60,327 bases of DNA from Thiocapsa sp. UBA6158 (GCF_002423035.1 NZ_DIUM01000047.1:60931-121257); one strand, 5' to 3'; positions 8,387 through 17,662 are shown, numbered from the stretch's first letter. Numbers and translations are program-made. Notes: generated by a model not told the origin, from the sequence alone.

Positions 8387-8869
8387 TCAGTCGATCATGT
8401 CGGTGATCTTCCAATCCGTGCCCTGCAGCGTCATCCGCACATGGGTGGGCGACTGGCCCAAGTCGCCGATGCGGATGAGGAAGCGGTTGTAGGACTCGAA
8501 GAAGGCGAAGTCGATCCCGCCGAGAAGGTAGGGCGGACTCTGGCCGGTGGCTCGCGTGACGGCACCGCGTAGGGTGTCGCGCACCCAGGGCAGGGTGATC
8601 GCCTGCTCGAGCGCGGAGTCGCCGAGGCGGTCGAGGTTTTGGCGGATCCAGCTCATGACGCTGTCGGGGTCGCCCGAGGGGAAGATGCCGTCGACGCCCG
8701 AGGTGACCCGCTCCTTGTAATTGGCACGGATCGCCGGCAGGTCAACCATGACGGCGAGCTGACCCGTGCCCTCTTGATTGATCGCCTCGTCGAGCCGGAA
8801 GACCGTGAAATAGGGCCAGATGCCGTAGCCGATCAGCGCGAACAGGATCAGATATCCAAACAGACGCAT
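8387..8869 (-). CDS. DUF2939 family membrane-anchored protein
   Basis: About 160 residues: one N-terminal membrane segment (LFGYLILFALIGYGIWPYF) followed by a soluble, probably periplasmic domain, as in DUF2939 proteins of unknown function. Conserved-looking features are DEAINQEGTGQLAVMVDLPAIRANYKE and a C-terminal FFESYNRFLI. The ATG at 8869 places the membrane segment at the extreme N-terminus; an in-frame ATG at 8917 would add 16 residues. Confidence 0.8.
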   Translation of the reverse strand: MRLFGYLILFALIGYGIWPYFTVFRLDEAINQEGTGQLAVMVDLPAIRANYKERVTSGVDGIFPSGDPDSVMSWIRQNLDRLGDSALEQAITLPWVRDTLRGAVTRATGQSPPYLLGGIDFAFFESYNRFLIRIGDLGQSPTHVRMTLQGTDWKITDMID

Positions 8870-9063
8870 GGTCTTCGGGTCTCGTGTAATGAAACGGACC
8901 GTGAATTCTACCCGCAAGCCTCCGCCCGGTATAATCGCGCGACCGGTCAGACCGCAGACATGAGGCTATCCATGCCGATCGCGACGCTCGCTCGAGACTA
9001 CCCCCACCCCCGGGCGACCCTTTGTTCCGTTGCCGATGCGACCTTGCGTGCCGGATCCTCGCC

Positions 9064-10314
9064 GTGAGCGCCACAGCCGGTCTGCGGACCTATCTGGTCG
9101 GCGGTGCCGTGCGCGACCGCCTGCTCGGGCGCGCGGTCAGCGAGCGCGATTTCGTCGTGGTCGGCGCGACACCCGATGAACTTCTGTCCCGCGGTTTCCA
9201 GCAGGTCGGAAAGGACTTTCCGGTCTTTCTCCATCCGCAGACCAAGGACGAGTACGCCTTGGCGCGCACCGAGCGCAAGACCGCACCCGGTTATCACGGC
9301 TTTGCGGTACACGCGGATCCGGACATCACGCTCGAGGAGGACCTGCAGCGCCGGGATCTCACCATCAACGCGCTCGCCGAGGATCCGTCCGGAGTCCTGA
9401 TCGATCCTTACGGTGGGCTTGCGGATCTCCAGGCGCGCGTCTTGCGTCACGTCTCACCGGCCTTCGCGGAAGACCCGGTCCGCATCCTGCGTCTTGCCCG
9501 CTTCGCGGCCCGCTTCGACGACCTCGGCTTCCGTGTCGCGCCCGAGACCATGGAGCTGATGCGCGAGATGGTCTCGGCCGGCGAGGTCGATGCCTTGGTC
9601 CCGGAGCGGGTCTGGCAGGAGCTGGCGCGCGCACTCTGCGAGGATCGACCCTCGCGTTTCTTCGAGGTGCTGCGTGAGTGCGGCGCACTGCTCCGGTTGC
9701 TGCCCGAGGTCGATCGACTTTGGGGTGTGCCCCAACCGGCGAAGTGGCACCCGGAGGTCGACACGGGCGTTCACGTCATGCTGGTGATCGATATGGCCGC
9801 GCGACTGTCCCCCGATCTCGGGATTCGCTTCGCGGCACTCTGTCACGACCTCGGCAAGGGCACCACACCCGCGGAGATACTGCCGAGCCATCGGGGTCAC
9901 GAGGAACGCAGCGTCGATCTACTCGAAGCCGTCTGCGAGCGTCTGCGTGTCCCCGTGCGCTTTCGCGAGCTCGCCCGCATCACGGCGCGCTACCACGGCC
10001 TGGTTCATAAGGTCGACGAGCTGCGCGCGACGACCATCCTCGATCTCCTGGAAGGCGCCGACGCCTTCCGTCGACCGGAGCGCTTCCACCGGATGCTGAC
10101 CGCCTGCGAGGCCGATTATCGGGGCCGCGCCGGCTATGCCGACCGCGACTATCCGCAGGGCGAGACCCTGCGTCGCTTGCAGGCCGCCGTCGCTGCCGTA
10201 GATGTCGGCGCCGTCGCCCGTGCAGCACGCGAGCCGCGACTCATCCCCGAGCACATCCGCGCTGCGCGCGTCTCCGCCTTGAAGACGGCTATGCGCAGCG
10301 CGCCCGACACTTAA
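9064..10314 (+). CDS. cca: Multifunctional CCA tRNA nucleotidyltransferase
   Basis: 416 residues. The nucleotidyltransferase head (TYLVGGAVRDRLLG, ERDFVVVG, RRDLTINALAED) is followed by the tRNA-binding neck and an HD phosphohydrolase domain (HVMLVIDMA, CHDLGKG, HRGHEERS), as in the gammaproteobacterial class with CCA-adding, phosphatase and phosphodiesterase activity. The GTG at 9064 is chosen because it precedes the conserved TYLVGG strand directly. The TAA stop is the first three bases of a palindromic element. Confidence 0.94.
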   Translation: MSATAGLRTYLVGGAVRDRLLGRAVSERDFVVVGATPDELLSRGFQQVGKDFPVFLHPQTKDEYALARTERKTAPGYHGFAVHADPDITLEEDLQRRDLTINALAEDPSGVLIDPYGGLADLQARVLRHVSPAFAEDPVRILRLARFAARFDDLGFRVAPETMELMREMVSAGEVDALVPERVWQELARALCEDRPSRFFEVLRECGALLRLLPEVDRLWGVPQPAKWHPEVDTGVHVMLVIDMAARLSPDLGIRFAALCHDLGKGTTPAEILPSHRGHEERSVDLLEAVCERLRVPVRFRELARITARYHGLVHKVDELRATTILDLLEGADAFRRPERFHRMLTACEADYRGRAGYADRDYPQGETLRRLQAAVAAVDVGAVARAAREPRLIPEHIRAARVSALKTAMRSAPDT

Positions 10315-10397
10315 ACCGCGCCGAGAGCTGGATGCGTAATTTTTCCTCCTCTGGATCGAGTTCTCGTTTCTCCTCTTTCCTTTTCTCTGCGGCCTGC
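10312..10397. repeat. Palindromic element, copy 4 (left end only recognisable)
   Basis: TAAACCGCGCCGAGAG at the cca stop codon matches the left end of the A-type copies at 29224 and 56441. The right end is not recognisable, so the end coordinate is only the family length. Confidence 0.4.
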
Positions 10398-10422
10398 GGG
10401 CCCGACGCGGCCCGGAGGGCCC

Positions 10423-11622
10423 ATGCAGATTCGTCTCTCGACGCTCCTCACGCTTGGTCTGCTCTCCGGCCTGACGCCCTTTGCCATCGACATGTATCTG
10501 CCGAGTCTGCCCGCGATCGCGCAGGACTTGGACTCGACGATCGAGCTGGCGCAGCTGAGCGTGACCGCGTATCTGGGCGTCTTTGCTCTGGCCCAATTGG
10601 TTTTAGGGCCGGCCTCTGATGTGCTTGGACGGCGCGCGACCATCGGCGGTGGTCTGGCGCTCTTCTGTCTGGGTGCGCTCATATGTGTCTTGGCCGCGCG
10701 GATGGAGACGCTGCTGTTGGGACGCGCCGTCCAGGGGCTGGGCGGCGCGGCGGTGGCGGTGACGGTACCGGCCCTGGTGCGGGATCTCTTCGAGCGCGAT
10801 CACTATGCGCGGGTGATGAGTCTGGTGATGTTGACGACGGCGCTGGCCCCCCTGCTGGCGCCGTCCATCGGCGGGGCCATCGTCTCCTATCTGGATTGGC
10901 ATTGGGTCTTCGGCGCGCTTCTGGTCTTGGGCTTGACCGCGAGCGGGCTCTTCTTTCGGCTGATCCCGGAGACCCTTCTGCACGCGGATCGCCATCCGCC
11001 CGAGCTGGCTCGGGTCTTACGCAATTATCTGATCTTGCTCCGACATCGCGTCGGCCTGGGGTATTTGCTGACCGGTGCCTTTTCCTTCGGCGGCATGATG
11101 ACCTATATCGTCACCTCGCCCTTCGTCTATATCGAGCTGCACGGGGTGCCGCTGGGTTGGTTCGGGGTCTTCTTCGGGGCGAATGTGGCCCTGGCGATGG
11201 TGGTGACCAGCCAGAATGCCCGGTTGGTCGTCCGTTTGGGGGCGGAGCGGTTGCTGCGTTTGGGGCTCGGGGTTCAGGTCGTCTCGGCGGTGATCCTGCT
11301 GGGACTGGCCATCTGGGGAACGCCGCCGCTGTGGGCCATCGTCGGCGCGACCCTGCTCTATCTCGGGATGGCGGGGGTGGTGCTCGGCAATTCCATGGCC
11401 GGGTTTATGGCGCACTTCGCACGGATGGCCGGCACCGCATCGGCCTTCTCCGGGGCGTCGCGCTTCGGGCTCGGTGCGGTGATGGGATCCCTGGTCAGCC
11501 TGATGCACACCGGGGATGCGACGCCGATGCTCTTCGGTATGGCGATCTGCGGCTTGGCGGCGGGCGGGAGCTATTGGCTGCTGTGCTGCCCGCCCCGTCA
11601 GGCGACGACGGGGTCAGGCTGA
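10423..11622 (+). CDS. Bcr/CflA-type MFS multidrug exporter
   Basis: 399 residues with about twelve hydrophobic helices. The start (LLSGLTPFAIDMYLPSLPAIA) and the motif QLVLGPASDVLGRRATIGGGL between helices 2 and 3 are those of the Bcr/CflA drug:proton antiporters of the inner membrane. The actual substrate cannot be told from sequence. Transcribed alone between cca and a convergent gene. Confidence 0.9.
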   Translation: MQIRLSTLLTLGLLSGLTPFAIDMYLPSLPAIAQDLDSTIELAQLSVTAYLGVFALAQLVLGPASDVLGRRATIGGGLALFCLGALICVLAARMETLLLGRAVQGLGGAAVAVTVPALVRDLFERDHYARVMSLVMLTTALAPLLAPSIGGAIVSYLDWHWVFGALLVLGLTASGLFFRLIPETLLHADRHPPELARVLRNYLILLRHRVGLGYLLTGAFSFGGMMTYIVTSPFVYIELHGVPLGWFGVFFGANVALAMVVTSQNARLVVRLGAERLLRLGLGVQVVSAVILLGLAIWGTPPLWAIVGATLLYLGMAGVVLGNSMAGFMAHFARMAGTASAFSGASRFGLGAVMGSLVSLMHTGDATPMLFGMAICGLAAGGSYWLLCCPPRQATTGSG

Positions 11623-11640
11623 TCGCGTGTCGAATGCGGA

Positions 11641-12240
11641 TCAAAGATGCACCGGATCCGCGGTGAAGACGATGGTGAGCCACCGATCCGGCCCGGCGCC
11701 GCCGATGGCGTCGCCGATCTCGGCACGCAGGGCGTCGATCTCGCCGACCGGCAGGCTGAAGTCGGGCGGAACCAGGACGGAGATCTCGATAAAGCGGGCA
11801 CGGCCGGCCTTGGAGAGATAGCTCCGATACTCGGGGAAGCCGTGGCGGGCGACGAAGTCGGTCATGACCGAACGGATGTGCGCGTCCATGTCGCTCGGGC
11901 TGATCATCAGGATCTCGCCGAACGACTCGCGTGCCTCGCGAAAGGGCAACGGCAAGAGTAAGAGTGCGATGATCGCCAGCACGGCGGGGTCGACGTAGCG
12001 GATGAAAGCCTCCGCGTCGGTGCCTTTCATCGCCAACGCCGCGCCGAAGGCGACCAAGAGCGCGGTGGTGATCAGGGCCGACATCAGCCACGCCTTCACG
12101 TCCAAGCGCACCAGGCCCGAGTCGATGCGCTCGGCCTGGCGGCCCATCCACCACCACATGGCGTACGAGATCAGGGCGACGGCGCCCGCGTAGACGAGCG
12201 CGGTTCCGAATTCCGGCTCGTATGCCGGGGTCGCTCGGTG
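11641..12240 (-). pseudogene. Cation-efflux (CDF) family protein lacking the N-terminal half
   Basis: The frame encodes the C-terminal half of a cation diffusion facilitator-like protein: MWWWMGRQAERIDSGLVRLDVKAWL, two further membrane helices, and a small cytoplasmic domain to the stop. The first ATG is at 12159, but similarity-like sequence (FGTALVYAGAVALISYA) continues upstream without an in-frame start. The first membrane helices with their metal-binding HxxxD-type sites are missing. A TATAAT box on this strand (12271-12266) suggests it may still be transcribed. Either a remnant or a small membrane protein of about 172 residues starting at 12159. Confidence 0.6.
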
Positions 12241-12265
12241 TGCCGCGCGCGAGCGGGGACGGCCG

Positions 12266-12271
12266 ATTATA
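12266..12271 (-). promoter_or_regulatory. Perfect -10 box (TATAAT) upstream of the truncated CDF gene
   Basis: TATAAT on the minus strand about 100 bases before the ATG at 12159. No strong -35 was seen. Confidence 0.35.
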
Positions 12272-12343
12272 GGCGAGCCTCGCGGAGCGGGGCAGACCGT
12301 TTGAGCGCCGGCGTCGACGCCGATCCGACACAGGGGAATCAGG

Positions 12344-12910
12344 ATGCATCAACAGCGGTTTTCAGGTCCGATCCGGCCCGCCGATCTGGATCGATCCGAC
12401 GACGCGCAGGCGATCGTGACCTTGCTGAACGCCTATGCCGAGGACGCCATGGGCGCGGGCGAGCTCTTGTCCGAGGACGTGAAGGAGCGTCTGGTGCCGG
12501 CTCTACGGCGCGTGGCGGATCATCTCGTGCTTCTGGCCTGCGACGGCGAGAATGCCGTCGGGCTGGCGATCTGCTTCCAGGGATTCTCGACCTTCCGCGC
12601 CCGACCGCTACTCAATATCCATGATCTGGCGGTGCTCCCGAGCCATCGGCGCCGGGGTGTCGCCACCGCGCTGCTGGCGGCGATCGAGGCTGAGGCGAGA
12701 CGCCGAGACTGCTGCAAGCTTACGCTCGAGGTGCGGGAGGACAATCCGCGGGCCGAGGCGCTCTATCGCGCGCTTGGCTTCGGCGCCGGGAATGCGGGCG
12801 AGTGCTCCGTCCAATACCGGTTCATGGAAAAGCGCCTTGGCTCAAGCGCTCAAGCCCGGGCGAAGCGTGAGAGACTGTCCAAAGTTCTCGACCACCTGAC
12901 CAAGGAGTGA
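12344..12910 (+). CDS. GNAT family N-acetyltransferase
   Basis: 188 residues. The acetyl-CoA loop is visible in HDLAVLPSHRRRGVATALL (RRxGxA) and is followed by the VREDNPRAEALYRALGF strand-helix typical of motif B. The substrate cannot be inferred. A GGGGAA site precedes the ATG. Its stop overlaps the ribosome-binding site of the following flavin oxidoreductase, suggesting a two-gene operon. Confidence 0.9.
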   Translation: MHQQRFSGPIRPADLDRSDDAQAIVTLLNAYAEDAMGAGELLSEDVKERLVPALRRVADHLVLLACDGENAVGLAICFQGFSTFRARPLLNIHDLAVLPSHRRRGVATALLAAIEAEARRRDCCKLTLEVREDNPRAEALYRALGFGAGNAGECSVQYRFMEKRLGSSAQARAKRERLSKVLDHLTKE

Positions 12911-12912
12911 CC

Positions 12913-14013
12913 ATGTCCGCTCTCTTCCAACCCTTCACGCTCAAGGACGTGACCCTGCGTAACCGCATCGCCGTGCCGCCCATGTGCCAATACTCGGCGA
13001 TCGACGGCCTCGTGAACGACTGGCATCTGGTGCATCTCGCCGGTCTTGCGCGCGGCGGTGCCGGTCTGGTCATCGTCGAGGCGACCGCGGTGTCCCCGGA
13101 AGGGCGCATCACGCCCAACTGCACCGGTCTCTGGAACGACGAGCAGGCGCAGGCGCTTGTGCCCGCCGTCGAGGCCATCAAGGCGGCCGGGGCTGTGCCG
13201 GGCATTCAGATCGGCCATGCCGGGCGCAAGGCGAGCGCGAACCGCCCATGGGAGGGCGATGACCACATCCCGGAGGGCGACGCGCGCGGTTGGCAGCCCA
13301 TTGCGCCCTCGGCGATCCCCTACGGCGCGAATCTCCCGAAGGTGCCGAAGGCGATGACGCCGGACGACATCGCGCGGGTGCGCTCCGACTTTACGGCCGC
13401 GGCGCGACGCGCGCGGGATGCCGGGTTCCGCTGGCTCGAGCTGCATTTCGCGCACGGCTATCTGGGCCAGAGCTTCTTCTCCACGCATTCCAACCAGCGC
13501 GACGATGCCTATGGCGGGATCCTGGAAAACCGCTGCCGTTTCCTGTTGGAAACACTCGATGCCGTGCGCGAGGTCTGGCCCGAGAATCTCCCCTTGACCG
13601 CGCGTTTCGGCGTGATCGAATACGACGGACGCGATGAGGAGACCCTCGCCGAGTCGATCGAGCTGTCCCGGCAGCTCAAGAGTCACGGCCTCGATCTCTT
13701 GAGCGTCAGCATCGGCTTCTCCATCCCGACCGCTCGGATCCCTTGGGCGCCGGGGTTCCTCGCGCCCGTCGCCGAGCGGGTGCGGCGCGAGTCGGGTTTG
13801 CCGGTGGCGTCCGCCTGGGGGTTCGACGTCCCGGAGATCGCGCAAGGCGCCGTGGCAAGCGAGCAATTGGACCTGGTGATGATCGGGCGCGCGCATCTCG
13901 CGAATCCGCACTGGCCTTACGCGGCCGCCCGCAAGTTGGGTGTCGAGCGTGCTGCATGGATGCTCCCGGCACCCTATGCGCATTGGCTGCAGAGTTACGG
14001 GGTTGGGAGCTGA
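12913..14013 (+). CDS. NADH:flavin oxidoreductase, old yellow enzyme (YqjM/XenA-like)
   Basis: 366 residues, FMN-dependent TIM barrel that reduces activated alkenes. Cys25 and Tyr27 in PPMCQYSA are the residues that mark the thermophilic-like (YqjM) OYE class; HAGRKAS and HFAHGYLGQSFFSTHSNQRDD carry the substrate and flavin contacts, and LVMIGRAHLANP the phosphate-binding end. The ATG at 12913 lies five bases after AAGGAG, better than the GTG at 12907. The physiological substrate is unknown. Confidence 0.93.
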   Translation: MSALFQPFTLKDVTLRNRIAVPPMCQYSAIDGLVNDWHLVHLAGLARGGAGLVIVEATAVSPEGRITPNCTGLWNDEQAQALVPAVEAIKAAGAVPGIQIGHAGRKASANRPWEGDDHIPEGDARGWQPIAPSAIPYGANLPKVPKAMTPDDIARVRSDFTAAARRARDAGFRWLELHFAHGYLGQSFFSTHSNQRDDAYGGILENRCRFLLETLDAVREVWPENLPLTARFGVIEYDGRDEETLAESIELSRQLKSHGLDLLSVSIGFSIPTARIPWAPGFLAPVAERVRRESGLPVASAWGFDVPEIAQGAVASEQLDLVMIGRAHLANPHWPYAAARKLGVERAAWMLPAPYAHWLQSYGVGS

Positions 14014-14053
14014 TTTCGGGGGCGCGGGCAGCGATCGGACGCAATTGACCGAG

Positions 14054-14449
14054 CTACCACAATCGCGCAACGCCGAAGGTATCGAACAGGATCTCGTTGC
14101 TGACCAGGGTCAGCCCTTCGATCTGCGCCTGGGCAATCAGCATCCGGTCAAACGGGTCCCGGTGTGTGCCGGGCATCAGGCCGGCACGCCGGGCGTGGTC
14201 GACGCCGACAGGAAGATGGAAAAAGTCTTGGGAATCTAGGATCTCGGCAAGGTGCTCGATGACGTGAATGGCTCCCGGCAGCTTACCGATGCGCACCTTG
14301 GTGGCGATTTCCCACGCCGAAGCAGCACTGACCAGGACGACGGTCTGTTGGTTTGCGATGGCTTCGCGCGCCGGCAACGACAGCTGCACATCGCCGTCCA
14401 GCCACCACAGCAGGGCATGGGTGTCGAGCAGGAGTCGCATCTCGCTCAT
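14054..14449 (-). CDS. PIN-domain toxin, VapC type
   Basis: 131 residues. Acidic PIN residues are in place: Asp in LLLDTHALLWWL, Glu in SAWEIATK, and the two Asp of DPFDRMLIAQA, consistent with a Mg-dependent RNase. The gene follows its antitoxin with a 4-base ATGA overlap. Probably a type II toxin-antitoxin pair; the target RNA is unknown. Confidence 0.92.
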   Translation of the reverse strand: MSEMRLLLDTHALLWWLDGDVQLSLPAREAIANQQTVVLVSAASAWEIATKVRIGKLPGAIHVIEHLAEILDSQDFFHLPVGVDHARRAGLMPGTHRDPFDRMLIAQAQIEGLTLVSNEILFDTFGVARLW

Positions 14450-14679
14450 TCCCAAGCGCGCAGCTCATCCTCCGGCAATGGATCGAAGAATCGTTCATCC
14501 ACCTTTGCCTTTCCGCGCAGCGCGCCGAAGCGCCGACCGCTTGGCTGTTGCTCGATCGGGGTCAACCGCACCAGCGGTTGACCGGCCTTGGCGATCACGA
14601 TCTCCTCTCCGCGACAGGCCCTGGCGATGATCTTGGAGAGTTGAGTTTTCGCTTCGTGGATGTTGACCTGGAGAGCCAT
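14446..14679 (-). CDS. Phd/YefM-type antitoxin partner of the PIN toxin
   Basis: 77 residues. The N-terminal MALQVNIHEAKTQLSKIIARA and EEIVIAKAGQPLVRLTPI are the DNA-binding domain of Phd/YefM antitoxins; the charged C-terminal tail ending LPEDELRAWE would wrap the toxin. It is encoded first and likely autoregulates the operon. Confidence 0.92.
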   Translation of the reverse strand: MALQVNIHEAKTQLSKIIARACRGEEIVIAKAGQPLVRLTPIEQQPSGRRFGALRGKAKVDERFFDPLPEDELRAWE

Positions 14680-14760
14680 CGCTGTGCCTTCATTAGCTAA
14701 GGTTTAGTGACCAAGTCTAGTCTGCGGGGCCTCCGGGCTGCAATGGACTTCGTTCAGCCC

Positions 14761-14785
14761 GCGGCTCGGGTTTGTCCCGAGCCGC
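14761..14785. other. Perfect 10-bp hairpin upstream of parC
   Basis: GCGGCTCGGG and CCCGAGCCGC flank a TTTGT loop. No U-run follows, so it is not a classic terminator; it lies about 50 bases before the parC ATG and could mark the leader of the transcript. Confidence 0.4.
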
Positions 14786-14836
14786 ATCTTGCCGCATCAT
14801 GCGCGACCGCGGATTCAGTGAGCGCAAGACGACGGC

Positions 14837-17107
14837 ATGACGGAAACCACGACCTACAACGCGGAGGGCCTCGAGCGCCTGCCGCTGAAGGATTTTACCG
14901 AGAAGGCGTATCTGGACTATTCCATGTACGTCATCCTCGACCGCGCGCTGCCCCATGTGGGCGACGGGCTCAAGCCCGTGCAGCGGCGCATCCTCTACGC
15001 CATGTCGGAGCTCGGGCTCTCGGCGGCGGCCAAGTTCAAGAAATCCGCGCGCACCGTCGGCGACGTGCTGGGTAAGTTCCATCCGCACGGGGATTCGGCC
15101 TGTTACGAGGCGATGGTGCTGATGGCGCAGCCCTTCAGCTATCGCTATCCGCTGGTGGACGGGCAGGGCAACTGGGGCTCGCCGGACGATCCCAAGTCGT
15201 TCGCGGCCATGCGCTACACCGAGTCGCGTCTCACGCCCTACGCGGATCTGCTGCTCGACGAAGTGGATCAGGGGACGGTCGACTGGCAGCCCAATTTCGA
15301 CGGGACGCTCGAGGAGCCGAAGCTGCTGCCGGCGCGTCTGCCGAACCTGCTGCTCAACGGTGCGACCGGGATCGCGGTCGGGATGGCGACCGACATCCCC
15401 TCGCACAACCTGCGCGAGGTCGCCCGTGCCTGCATCCATCTGCTCGATCATCCGGACGCGACACTCGAGGATCTGATGCGCTTCGTGCCGGGGCCGGATT
15501 TTCCGACCGCGGGCGAAATCGTCACCCCGCGCGAGGATCTCGCGAAGATCTACCAGACCGGCGGCGGGAGCCTGAAGCAGCGCGCCGTCTACGAGGTCGA
15601 GCGCGGCGAGATCGTGATCACCGCCTTGCCCTATCAGGTCTCCGGCAGCCGTGTCCTGGAGCAGATCGCGCAGCAGTTCAACGCCAAGAAGCTGCCGATG
15701 ATCGAGGACTTCCGCGACGAGTCCGATCATGAGTTCCCGACCCGATTGGTGATCGTGCCGCGTTCGAATCGCGTCGATGTCGACCGGGTGATGTCGCACC
15801 TCTTCGCCACGACCGACCTGGAACGCAGCTACCGGGTCAACATGAACGTGATCGCTCTGAACGGTCGGCCGCGCGTCATGACCCTGCGCGACATTCTCGT
15901 CGAATGGCTGATGTACCGCACCGAGACGGTCCGGCGGCGCTCGCAACATCGTCTGGACAAGGTCCTCGAGCGTCTGCACCTCTTGGACGGCCTGCTGATC
16001 GCCTTTCTCAACATCGACGAGGTGATCCGCATCGTCCGTACCGAGGACGAGCCCAGGCCGGTGCTCATGGAGCGGTTTGTGCTCTCCGAGGCCCAGGCGG
16101 ACTATGTGCTCAACACCAGGCTGCGTCAGCTCGCGCGTCTGGAAGAGATGAAGATCCGCAGCGAGCAAGCGGAGCTGGCCGAGGAGCGCGACGCCCTGCA
16201 AGCTATCCTGGGCGACGAGTCGGCGCTCAAGCGGCTGATCTCCGAGGAGATCACCGCCGATGCGGAGAAGCACGGCGACCCACGGCGCTCGCCGCTGGTC
16301 GCACGCGCCAGCGCGGCGGCGATCGACGAGATCGACCTGGCCCCGAGCGAGCCGGTAACCGTGGTCCTCTCCGAGAAAGGCTGGGTGCGCGCGGCCAAGG
16401 GGCACGAGGTCGATCCGGCCGGGCTGAGCTACCGCTCCGGTGATCGATTCCTCATGGCGGTGCGGGTGCGCAGCAGTCAGACCGTTGTCTTTCTCGATTC
16501 AACCGGACGCAGCTATTCATTGCCTGCCCATAGCTTGCCCTCGGCGCGCGGCCAGGGCGAGCCTTTGACCGGGCGGCTGGATCCGCCCGCCGGTGCGCGT
16601 TTCGTGGCGGTGCTGGGCGAGGCGCCCGAGAGTCGGGTGTTGATGGCCTGCGATGCCGGATACGGGTTCATCGCCCGGATGGAGGACCTCTATGCCAAGG
16701 CCAAGGCCGGCAAGGCGGTCCTGAGCCTGCCCAAGGGCGCGGAGGTTTTGAATCCGCTCGCGCTGACCGCGGAGGAGGGCGGCTCGGAGTGTGCCAGGCT
16801 CGCGGCCGTCACCACCGCGGGCCATCTACTGCTGTTTCCGGTCTCGGAGCTTCCCGAGATGCCGCGCGGCAAGGGCAACAAGATCATCGGCATCCCCTCG
16901 GCCCGGGTCGCGGCACGCGAGGAGCTGGTGATTGCGCTCGCCGTGGTCCCGCAGGGCGGGAGTCTCGTGTTGCTCTCGGGCAAACGGACGCTGACCTTGA
17001 AGCCGGCCGATCTGGATGTCTACCAAGGTGAGCGTGGGCGCCGCGGGCGTCTGCTGCCGCGGGGGTTCCAGCGGGTGGAAGGCTTATCCGTCGCCGTCGG
17101 GCCGTAG
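14837..17107 (+). CDS. parC: DNA topoisomerase IV subunit A
   Basis: 756 residues, the DNA-cleaving subunit that unlinks daughter chromosomes. The GyrA/ParC N-domain has the catalytic Tyr127 in AAMRYTE and the quinolone-pocket helix HPHGDSACYEAMVLMAQP with the wild-type Ser and Glu. GATGIAVGMATDIP and the C-terminal beta-pinwheel follow. Length fits ParC (about 750) rather than GyrA (about 880). parE is not adjacent in the window. Confidence 0.96.
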   Translation: MTETTTYNAEGLERLPLKDFTEKAYLDYSMYVILDRALPHVGDGLKPVQRRILYAMSELGLSAAAKFKKSARTVGDVLGKFHPHGDSACYEAMVLMAQPFSYRYPLVDGQGNWGSPDDPKSFAAMRYTESRLTPYADLLLDEVDQGTVDWQPNFDGTLEEPKLLPARLPNLLLNGATGIAVGMATDIPSHNLREVARACIHLLDHPDATLEDLMRFVPGPDFPTAGEIVTPREDLAKIYQTGGGSLKQRAVYEVERGEIVITALPYQVSGSRVLEQIAQQFNAKKLPMIEDFRDESDHEFPTRLVIVPRSNRVDVDRVMSHLFATTDLERSYRVNMNVIALNGRPRVMTLRDILVEWLMYRTETVRRRSQHRLDKVLERLHLLDGLLIAFLNIDEVIRIVRTEDEPRPVLMERFVLSEAQADYVLNTRLRQLARLEEMKIRSEQAELAEERDALQAILGDESALKRLISEEITADAEKHGDPRRSPLVARASAAAIDEIDLAPSEPVTVVLSEKGWVRAAKGHEVDPAGLSYRSGDRFLMAVRVRSSQTVVFLDSTGRSYSLPAHSLPSARGQGEPLTGRLDPPAGARFVAVLGEAPESRVLMACDAGYGFIARMEDLYAKAKAGKAVLSLPKGAEVLNPLALTAEEGGSECARLAAVTTAGHLLLFPVSELPEMPRGKGNKIIGIPSARVAAREELVIALAVVPQGGSLVLLSGKRTLTLKPADLDVYQGERGRRGRLLPRGFQRVEGLSVAVGP

Positions 17108-17138
17108 GGGCGTAGGTGCCTCCTCGTTCCGATACGCC

Positions 17139-17483
17139 TCAGCTCATATAGCTCAGGGCTTCATCGCCCGGATGCGGCAACCCCGCGATGCGCCACGCCT
17201 GGCGGCAGGAGCCGAAGAGCCGACGTACCGCATCGCGCTCCATGCCGTGTGTGCGGCAGATCTGCGATACCGGCGGGATGGCGCCGTAGGTCATACGGTG
17301 CTCGCGCAGGTAGTAGATGATCGACCAATGGTCGGGGCCGAGCGGCCCGATCTCGTCGATCTCCGCCATGACGCGGGCCATGCCGGCGTTCCAATCCGTC
17401 GGGTCGATCAGGAACCCGTCCTCGTCGACGGGAAGGGGGCGGTGCTTAGGCGGGGTGTGGGTGCGAACGGCGGTATGAGTCAT
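17139..17483 (-). CDS. DsrC/TusE-family protein lacking the redox cysteines
   Basis: 114 residues with the DsrC fold signature: LPVDEDGFLIDPTDWN at residues 16-31, ARVMAEIDEIGPLGPDHWSIIYYLREH, and the end RQAWRIAGLPHPGDEALSYMS. In DsrC the C-terminal arm carries two cysteines (in ACRIAGLPKPTGC); here the first position is Trp and the last is absent, so it can bind neither persulfide nor trisulfide in the known way. Cysteine-less members have been proposed to be regulatory (RspA). The ATG at 17483 has AAGGA upstream, and a good promoter lies at 17552-17579. Confidence 0.88.
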   Translation of the reverse strand: MTHTAVRTHTPPKHRPLPVDEDGFLIDPTDWNAGMARVMAEIDEIGPLGPDHWSIIYYLREHRMTYGAIPPVSQICRTHGMERDAVRRLFGSCRQAWRIAGLPHPGDEALSYMS

Positions 17484-17551
17484 CGTGATTATCCTTGGTC
17501 TTTGATGGATCATTTATTTTTATGGCAGCATTAGCTGGTTTCTCACTGACG

Positions 17552-17579
17552 AATATAGTCAGAATTGAGGGCGCGTCAA
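17552..17579 (-). promoter_or_regulatory. Sigma70-type promoter for the DsrC-like gene
   Basis: On the minus strand TTGACG, 16 bases, TATATT. About 70 bases upstream of the start codon in a locally AT-rich stretch. Confidence 0.55.
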
Positions 17580-17662
17580 CCCCCTGATTGGCGAACCGAT
17601 TCATCGAGGCCATCCTTGTGTCCGAGTGCCGTATTGATTTGCGGTGATGTCGGCGGGATGGG

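Noticed and set aside
8930..8935. TATAAT box before cca
   Set aside because: The hexamer is perfect but the sequence 16-18 bases upstream has no -35 resemblance and the start codon is about 130 bases away; too weak to list as a promoter.
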